NCBI GenBank assembly: GCA_964466115.1
Contig: CAYXMH010000010.1
Location: forward strand, 27,976 to 91,975
DNA from: Pseudolysobacter sp964466115
GTDB taxonomy: Bacteria; Pseudomonadota; Gammaproteobacteria; Xanthomonadales; Rhodanobacteraceae
Length of the DNA stretch: 64,000 nucleotides
Reading direction: 5' to 3'
Below the pieces are notes generated by a model. That model saw only the letters and a list, made by a program, of their open reading frames with translations, ran no database searches and was not told where the DNA came from. The translations under genes and the position numbers were made by a program. This document shows positions 59,601 through 64,000 of this stretch, piece after piece (position 1 is the stretch's first letter; each line of letters starts with the position of its first letter).

Positions 59601-60923
59601 ATGAAAATATTCCACTTACCGGATCTTGGCGAAGGCCTGCCCGACGCCGAGATCGTCGAATGGCTGGTTAAAGAAGGTGCGAAAATCAAACTCGACGAAC
59701 CGTTGGTCTCCATGGAAACGGCCAAAGCCGTGGTCGAGGTGCCATCGCCGTTTTCCGGGACTGTGACAAAACTCTACGGACAGGCCGGCGATGTCATCGC
59801 CACCGGCGCGCCATTGGCTGGCTTCGAGCTTGATATGAACCAACCGCAGCGCGCTGAAGCGGAAGCGACGGGACATCATCATGGGCCACCGAAAGCGGCC
59901 GAGCAGCCAGCACAAAAGCCATCACCTGCCCCAACCCAACCTGCCGCTGCAAACAAAGACGCCGGCACCGTGGTCGGCGCAATGGAGTCGAGCGACCGCG
60001 TGGTTAGCGAAGCGGTCAGTGTGATCGGCGGCGTCAAGGCGATGCCGGCCGTGCGCGCCTTGGCAAAAAAACTCGGCGTGGATTTAGCGCGCGTGGCGCC
60101 TTCCGGCAAGGACGGCGTGATCCTGCTGCAAGACGTAAAGGCGTTTGCCGCATCGCCCGAAGCCAAACAACGTCCTGCGCCAACCTCAAGCAGCAACGCG
60201 GCCAACGTCGCCACTGCGAGAGTGGCGACACCGCTTTCCGCAGCCGGTAAACCCATGCGCACCGCCCCGCCGAGCGTCGCCATGACCGGGCAACCGGAAC
60301 CGTTACGCGGGGTGCGGCGCAATATGGCGCGCATCATGGCCGCCGCGCACGCAGCGGTAGTACCGACGACAGTGTGCGACGATGCCGACATTCACGCCTG
60401 GATCCCCGGCAACGACATCACCGTGCGCTTGATTCGCTCGTTAGTCAGCGCCGCCCGCGCCGTGCCCGCGTTGAACGCTTGGTTCGACGCCGACAACGCC
60501 ACGCGCACGCTGCATCCGCATGTTGATCTTGGCATTGCGGTAGATACTGAGGATGGCTTGTTTGTGCCGGCGTTGCGCAACGCCGACGTGCTGGATGCGG
60601 CAGGCTTGCGTCAAGCGTTGAACCGCATTCGCGATCAAGTGCGTGACCGCAGCATTCCCGCGGAAGAGCTCAAAGGATATACGATTTCCCTTTCCAACTT
60701 TGGCGTGTTCGCCGGCCGCTACGCAACCCCGGTTGTGGTGCCGCCTTGCGTTGCCATCGTCGCCGCCGGCAAATCGCGTCATGAGTTACGCCCGGTGATG
60801 GGTGGGGTTGAAACGCATCGCATCATTCCGCTGTCGGTGACGTTCGATCACCGCGCGGCAACGGGGGGCGAAGCCGCACGGTTTCTAAAAGTAATGCTCG
60901 ACGACCTGGCCCTGCCAAAATAA
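59601..60923 (+). CDS. Dihydrolipoamide acyltransferase (E2) of the 2-oxoacid dehydrogenase complex
   Basis: 440 residues. One lipoyl domain (about 1-78; the lipoyl lysine is in VSMETAKAVVEV, about residue 43), an Ala/Pro linker (85-135), a peripheral-subunit-binding domain (about 150-185; MPAVRALAKKLGVDLARVAP) and a catalytic domain (about 225-440). The HRxxDG active-site motif appears as FDHRAATGGEAARF, so the usual Asp is Thr; the His is kept. This may be the rule in this subfamily. E3 (dihydrolipoamide dehydrogenase) is not adjacent. Third gene of the operon. Confidence 0.93.
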   Translation: MKIFHLPDLGEGLPDAEIVEWLVKEGAKIKLDEPLVSMETAKAVVEVPSPFSGTVTKLYGQAGDVIATGAPLAGFELDMNQPQRAEAEATGHHHGPPKAAEQPAQKPSPAPTQPAAANKDAGTVVGAMESSDRVVSEAVSVIGGVKAMPAVRALAKKLGVDLARVAPSGKDGVILLQDVKAFAASPEAKQRPAPTSSSNAANVATARVATPLSAAGKPMRTAPPSVAMTGQPEPLRGVRRNMARIMAAAHAAVVPTTVCDDADIHAWIPGNDITVRLIRSLVSAARAVPALNAWFDADNATRTLHPHVDLGIAVDTEDGLFVPALRNADVLDAAGLRQALNRIRDQVRDRSIPAEELKGYTISLSNFGVFAGRYATPVVVPPCVAIVAAGKSRHELRPVMGGVETHRIIPLSVTFDHRAATGGEAARFLKVMLDDLALPK

Positions 60924-60940
60924 ACGGCAAGGAAAAGTCC

Positions 60941-61354
60941 GTGGCCGAGCTAAAAACCCAGCCAACCAAACTCAGCCCGATCGCATTTATCGAGGCGGTC
61001 AGCGACCTTAAGCGCCGCGCAGACTGCATGGCGTTACTGAAGCTGATGAAAAAGGTGAGCCAGTGCGAGCCGACGATGTGGGGCCCAAGCATCATCGGCT
61101 TTGGAGATTTCCACTACCGCTATGACAGCGGTCGCGAGGGTGATACGTTTATTATCGGTTTCTCGCCGCGAAAAAACGCCTTAACGCTGTATCTCGGCGC
61201 CTGCTTGGAAGCCCAGCAGACGCTGCTCGCACGGCTTGGGAAGCACAAAACCGGCAAAGGTTGTATCTACATCCAACATCTTGCGGACGTCCACTTGCCA
61301 ACCCTAACCGCGCTTCTAACCGATGCGGCAAAACGATCAAGCCAAAAGAAATAA
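60941..61354 (+). CDS. DUF1801-domain protein
   Basis: 137 residues from a GTG at 60941 with GGAAA upstream. The DUF1801 (YdhG-like) fold is recognisable from RRADCMALLKLMKKVSQCEP, MWGPSIIGFGDFHYRYDSGR (about 46-65), the ALTLYLG strand and the C-terminal IYIQHLADVHLPTLTALLTD. Small cytoplasmic protein of unknown function. It follows the E2 gene by 17 bases, so it may be the last gene of the dehydrogenase operon, but no link to that enzyme is known to me. Confidence 0.83.
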   Translation: MAELKTQPTKLSPIAFIEAVSDLKRRADCMALLKLMKKVSQCEPTMWGPSIIGFGDFHYRYDSGREGDTFIIGFSPRKNALTLYLGACLEAQQTLLARLGKHKTGKGCIYIQHLADVHLPTLTALLTDAAKRSSQKK

Positions 61355-61396
61355 GCGGCATTCTTTAACCAATCACTTTGTTTATAAGGTCATACC

Positions 61397-62260
61397 GTGC
61401 AACAGAGCATCAGCCACATAGCCTTGGTAGTGCGCGATTACGACGAGGCCATTGCGTACTTCACGCAAACGCTCAAGTTCGACCTGATTGAAGACTCGCC
61501 GCGCGAAAACGGCAAGCGTTGGGTGGTCGTGGCCCCGCCAAACGCAAACGTAGGCACGCACCTGCTGCTGGCGCAAGCCAGCACACCCGAACAAACCACG
61601 CGCATCGGCAATCAAACCGGTGGTCGGGTGTTTTTGTTTTTGCATACGGACGACTTTTGGCGTGACCATGCGCAGATGATTCAACGCGGTGTGCGTTTCG
61701 TTGAAAAACCGCGGGACGAGGCGTATGGCATCGTCGCGGTATTCGAGGATCTGTACGGCAACCGATGGGATTTCATCCAACCGGCCATTGAGGCTTCGAT
61801 AAACGCCGAACTGCTGGAGCTGGAAACGCTGCGCCGCACCCTGGAAGCGGCACGCGCCTTGGACGCACGCATCGCGCAAGCGATGGAACGCGGTTGGCTC
61901 GGCGAAGACGACGCGGCTCAAGTAAAGGCCGATCAACACCGGGCGCGCGAGCTGGCGGTTGAGTTGGAACCCAAGCTAAAACATCTCCAAATGCAATACC
62001 GCGAGCAGAAATCCACCGCCGTTAATGAATGGGTCATGTTGCATTTGATCGTTTGTCAAAATTTCCTGAACGCCGAAATCAAGAAACCGGCCGAGCAGTC
62101 GAATGTGCGCAGCCACTGCATCGGCGAGCTTATCGCGCAACTGGGCAAAGTGCTGGCCGCGCAAGCCCATACGTTTTCGATCAACGATTACCACTTGGCG
62201 GACTACGAAGCGGAATTTGACCGGATTGCGGGTTTTAGCAACGGCGCGGGTGGATTTTGA
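61397..62260 (+). CDS. VOC-family protein fused to an unrecognised C-terminal domain
   Basis: 287 residues from a GTG at 61397. Residues 1-130 are a glyoxalase/bleomycin-resistance (VOC) domain (ISHIALVVRDYDEAIAYFTQ, FLHTDDFWRDH, VFEDLYGNRWDFIQP), usually a metal-binding module; H7 and E115 are plausible ligands. Residues about 135-285 form a second, all-helical domain: ELETLRRTLEAARALDARIA, MERGWLGEDD, LAVELEPKL, then MLHLIVCQNFL, CIGELIAQLGKVLA and DYHLADYEAEFDRI. This second domain is clearly homologous to the next gene and is not one I recognise. The two genes touch (TTGA), so a shared message is likely. Confidence 0.82.
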   Translation: MQQSISHIALVVRDYDEAIAYFTQTLKFDLIEDSPRENGKRWVVVAPPNANVGTHLLLAQASTPEQTTRIGNQTGGRVFLFLHTDDFWRDHAQMIQRGVRFVEKPRDEAYGIVAVFEDLYGNRWDFIQPAIEASINAELLELETLRRTLEAARALDARIAQAMERGWLGEDDAAQVKADQHRARELAVELEPKLKHLQMQYREQKSTAVNEWVMLHLIVCQNFLNAEIKKPAEQSNVRSHCIGELIAQLGKVLAAQAHTFSINDYHLADYEAEFDRIAGFSNGAGGF

Positions 62261-62319
62261 TTCGACTGTTGCGTAAGGCCTTCGCTTACTTAAGCCATTT
62301 TTTCATCGGGAAATCAACC

Positions 62320-62778
62320 ATGAACGCCAAAGTATGGGAATTGGAAACCTTGCGCCGCCGGCTTGAAGCGGCAAGAACGCAAGCGGGGATGATCGACGAG
62401 GGGCTCGAGCGCGGTTGGGTGGGCGAAAATGAGCACGCCAAAATGCGACAGGAAATGCAGGAGAACCTGGCATTGGTGGCTGAGCTGGAACCCAAGTTAT
62501 CCGCATTGATGACGCAACACCGGCACCGGAAGTCCGGCATCGACGCGTTGTGGGTGGCCTTGCATTTGGATGTTTGCCAGTCGCTGCTGCGCGCCGGAGC
62601 CGAAAAAAAGACCGACCAGTCCGGCGTGCGGGCCGTGTGTTTGGGCGATCTTATCGTCCAACTTGGAAGAATATTGTACGTCGAAAGTTTAACCGCCCCG
62701 AAATTCGGCTTTACCTTTTCCATTAATACTTGTTATTTGCCCGAGTACGAAGCGGAGTTTGATCGGGTTGCCCGGTAG
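62320..62778 (+). CDS. Stand-alone paralogue of the VOC-fused helical domain
   Basis: 152 residues from the ATG at 62320; a TTG at 62257 that overlaps the previous stop would add 21 residues with a hydrophobic helix (AFAYLSHFFIG). The body repeats the order of motifs of the preceding protein's C-terminal half: ELETLRRRLEAARTQ, LERGWVGENE, LVAELEPKLSAL, ALHLDVCQSLL, CLGDLIVQLGRIL and CYLPEYEAEFDRVA. Both carry the conserved cysteines in V.CQ and CLGDL/CIGEL. Tandem duplication, with or without loss or gain of the VOC half, explains the pair. Function unknown. Confidence 0.72.
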   Translation: MNAKVWELETLRRRLEAARTQAGMIDEGLERGWVGENEHAKMRQEMQENLALVAELEPKLSALMTQHRHRKSGIDALWVALHLDVCQSLLRAGAEKKTDQSGVRAVCLGDLIVQLGRILYVESLTAPKFGFTFSINTCYLPEYEAEFDRVAR

Positions 62779-63080
62779 CTGTGAGTGATAGTTGTCGAAT
62801 ATTGCGGGCGAGACATGTAGGCCAACCGACCTGACCACTCGGTATTATCGTCATGCTCGCGTAAGTGGGCATCCAGCTCCTTGACGCTATTGGACTGATG
62901 GATGATTCGCCGCATCCTGTGGCGTGGTCTTCAGACCGCCTTTGGTTCGCGTTTGCTCCGGCAAACGCAGCCCCATTTTCGCGCGAATGAAAATTAAACC
63001 GGGACATCCACTGAAATTTTGACCACTTTCATGGATGTCCCAGTTTTCTCTTCCCGATCACACTCAGACCCAGCAATGCA
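62779..63080. other. Gene-poor region between the paralogue and the RHS gene
   Basis: 302 bases between convergent genes. It contains a strong hairpin at 63001-63041. Minus-strand open frames of 60 and 94 codons here show no motif; an RHS immunity gene would be expected on this strand just downstream of the RHS stop, and neither looks convincing. The sequence may be the worn remnant of a mobile element, but no terminal repeats or transposase can be shown. Confidence 0.4.
63001..63041 (-). terminator. Hairpin after the RHS gene, candidate terminator
   Basis: Perfect 10-base arms GGGACATCCA (63001-63010) and TGGATGTCCC (63032-63041), extended by TGAAA/TTTCA inside. On the minus strand it lies 40 bases past the RHS stop and is followed by GGTTTAATTTTC, moderately T-rich. 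An end of a decayed insertion element is another possibility. Confidence 0.45.
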
Positions 63081-64000
63081 CTACCAATTCTGAATAGCCC
63101 ATATAAACCCGGTGGTAGCGGTTGCTACCGCACCCATACCAGCAGTACCCCCTGCCATAACCGCTCCATAGATTGAACCTATGCCGGTTGCCGCGATGGC
63201 AGCCATCCCCGCGGCAGCCATGACGGGATTTAATGCCGTGTCGTAACCCATATGCCCGCCTGAGTGAATGGCGATTTCGTCGGAATAACCATCGGGCTGC
63301 AAGGCTTCAAGCCGAGCCAAATCGGCTTCCAGGCGCGCACTATTCCCCAAGTGTGCAAAACCTTCCTTTTGATCATTCGTCGCAAAACTGACGGGGACGC
63401 CGTTTCGACAGTTACGGTCGCCACCCCTACCGCGTTGCAGGATTTCGGCTAATAGGCGAACGTACTCAAGCCTAAGCGCGATAACGGGTGAATAGGTATT
63501 GAGTATGCCGCGAAGTGTATTCGCTGAGCCCGGATTCATCCTGCCGGTTCTTTCCAAAACATCCACTCTTCCTAAATGCCGCTGGATGATTGTCGAGTTA
63601 CGCCTGAATCCATATTCCCCTGTGATAAATCCGTTGACTAACGTTCTATAGGACGGTTGAAAGTGCGCTCCGGCGATCGCGTCTAACACATCCGCAAAAA
63701 GCTCCGCGCCGCCCATGTTAGTAATTTGTTGACGTACCGAATCCAAAATTTCACGGATTTGCGATTCCAACTGTCTTACTCTAACAATTAAGTCCTGGCA
63801 CGAGTCCTGGGACAAATCACCCTCCGGATTCAACCCCGTTGGATCGGTCAACATATTCGGCATATTGGCGACATACATGTACAGGTTATCGCCCCCAGCC
63901 TCGCCGATCGGGTCTTTGGACAACCAGCGCTTGATCTTCGGGTGGTACGCCCGATTGGGTGTGAGTGCTAAGTCCGCGCGCTTGAGCCAAAAGTAACCGG
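63081..64000 (-). CDS. RHS-repeat protein, C-terminal part with variable tip domain (5' end outside window)
   Basis: The minus-strand frame is open from the window edge to a stop at 63081 (306 visible codons); the gene continues beyond 64000. The RHS core end is recognisable: RAYHPKIKRWLSKDPIGEAG followed by DNLYMYVANMPNMLTDPTGL. After that boundary comes a variable region of about 250 residues with a helical segment (QDLIVRVRQLESQIREILDS), a central part rich in Arg (EILQRGRGGDRNCRNG) and a Gly/Ala-rich hydrophobic end (NPVMAAAGMAAIAATGIGSI onward) able to cross a membrane. RHS tips are usually toxins or binding modules, but I do not recognise this one. No immunity gene is evident. Confidence 0.85.
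   Translation of the reverse strand, partial: GYFWLKRADLALTPNRAYHPKIKRWLSKDPIGEAGGDNLYMYVANMPNMLTDPTGLNPEGDLSQDSCQDLIVRVRQLESQIREILDSVRQQITNMGGAELFADVLDAIAGAHFQPSYRTLVNGFITGEYGFRRNSTIIQRHLGRVDVLERTGRMNPGSANTLRGILNTYSPVIALRLEYVRLLAEILQRGRGGDRNCRNGVPVSFATNDQKEGFAHLGNSARLEADLARLEALQPDGYSDEIAIHSGGHMGYDTALNPVMAAAGMAAIAATGIGSIYGAVMAGGTAGMGAVATATTGFIWAIQNW

Noticed and set aside
62723..63007. 94-codon minus-strand frame downstream of the RHS gene as an immunity gene
   Set aside because: It overlaps the end of the helical-domain paralogue and the hairpin, has no start signal and does not look like a folded protein.
1..64000. tRNA, rRNA, CRISPR array, prophage or replication origin
   Set aside because: No cloverleaf-like sequence, direct-repeat array, phage structural gene, dnaA-box cluster or integrase was seen on reading all intergenic stretches.

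Overview
The window is a chromosomal stretch of a GC-rich gammaproteobacterium, most probably Lysobacterales/Xanthomonadales or a close relative. This assignment is inference from gene content and order: the lptFG / pepA-holC-valS block, holD-rimI, a full tyrosine-to-fumarate cluster, paired DUF4124 proteins, an E1-alpha/E1-beta/E2 dehydrogenase operon and a secreted FG-GAP protein with an ...FE tail. Genes are packed tightly with many ATGA/GTGA start-stop overlaps. I found no rRNA, tRNA, CRISPR array or intact insertion sequence.

Layout. 0-9.5 kb: a partial secreted protein, HrpA helicase, a tandem universal stress protein under a likely FNR/Anr box, an unknown protein, ProS and two DUF4124 envelope proteins. 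9.7-16.9 kb: one plus-strand run of phosphatidylserine synthase, a GAF-PP2C-HATPase regulator, a STAS protein, an MCE-type lipid transporter (MlaE, MlaF, MlaD, PqiC-like lipoprotein), a probable DNA polymerase III psi subunit (HolD) and RimI. 16.9-24.1 kb: valS, holC, pepA on the minus strand, divergent from lptF-lptG. 24.3-28.0 kb: ETF beta and alpha and acetoacetyl-CoA synthetase.

28.1-41 kb is a glycan island. Three plus-strand genes resemble the mycobacterial decaprenylphosphoryl-arabinose pathway (UbiA-type phosphoribosyltransferase, DprE1-like, DprE2-like). They are followed by a sugar aminotransferase that converges on a seven-gene minus-strand operon (3,4-ketoisomerase, GtrA, GT2, GNAT/FemAB-like, beta-propeller, acetyltransferase, methyltransferase). 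A visibly AT-richer part (about 37.3-41 kb) holds a polytopic GT-C-like protein and an FG-GAP protein. 41-46.8 kb: cystathionine gamma-lyase/synthase and cystathionine beta-synthase, separated by three methyltransferase genes, two of them FkbM type.

46.9-64 kb: DUF465, an OmpA/DUF4398 pair, PilU, the homogentisate pathway (hppD, hmgA, fahA, maiA), a POT peptide transporter, tryptophan 2,3-dioxygenase, the 2-oxoacid dehydrogenase operon, a DUF1801 protein, a VOC protein fused to an unrecognised domain with a stand-alone paralogue next door, and the 3' end of an RHS gene that runs off the window.

The best candidates for something new are the partner-switch pair beside the MCE lipid transporter, whose permease/ATPase genes are bracketed by inverted ~70-bp repeats; the lipid-linked arabinose genes in a Gram-negative; the VOC-fused domain; and the RHS C-terminal domain. 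At least four families of palindromic intergenic repeat occur, and one of them supplies the stop codon of two unrelated genes. Coordinates are my reading of the sequence; all family assignments come from recognition of motifs, not from a database search.
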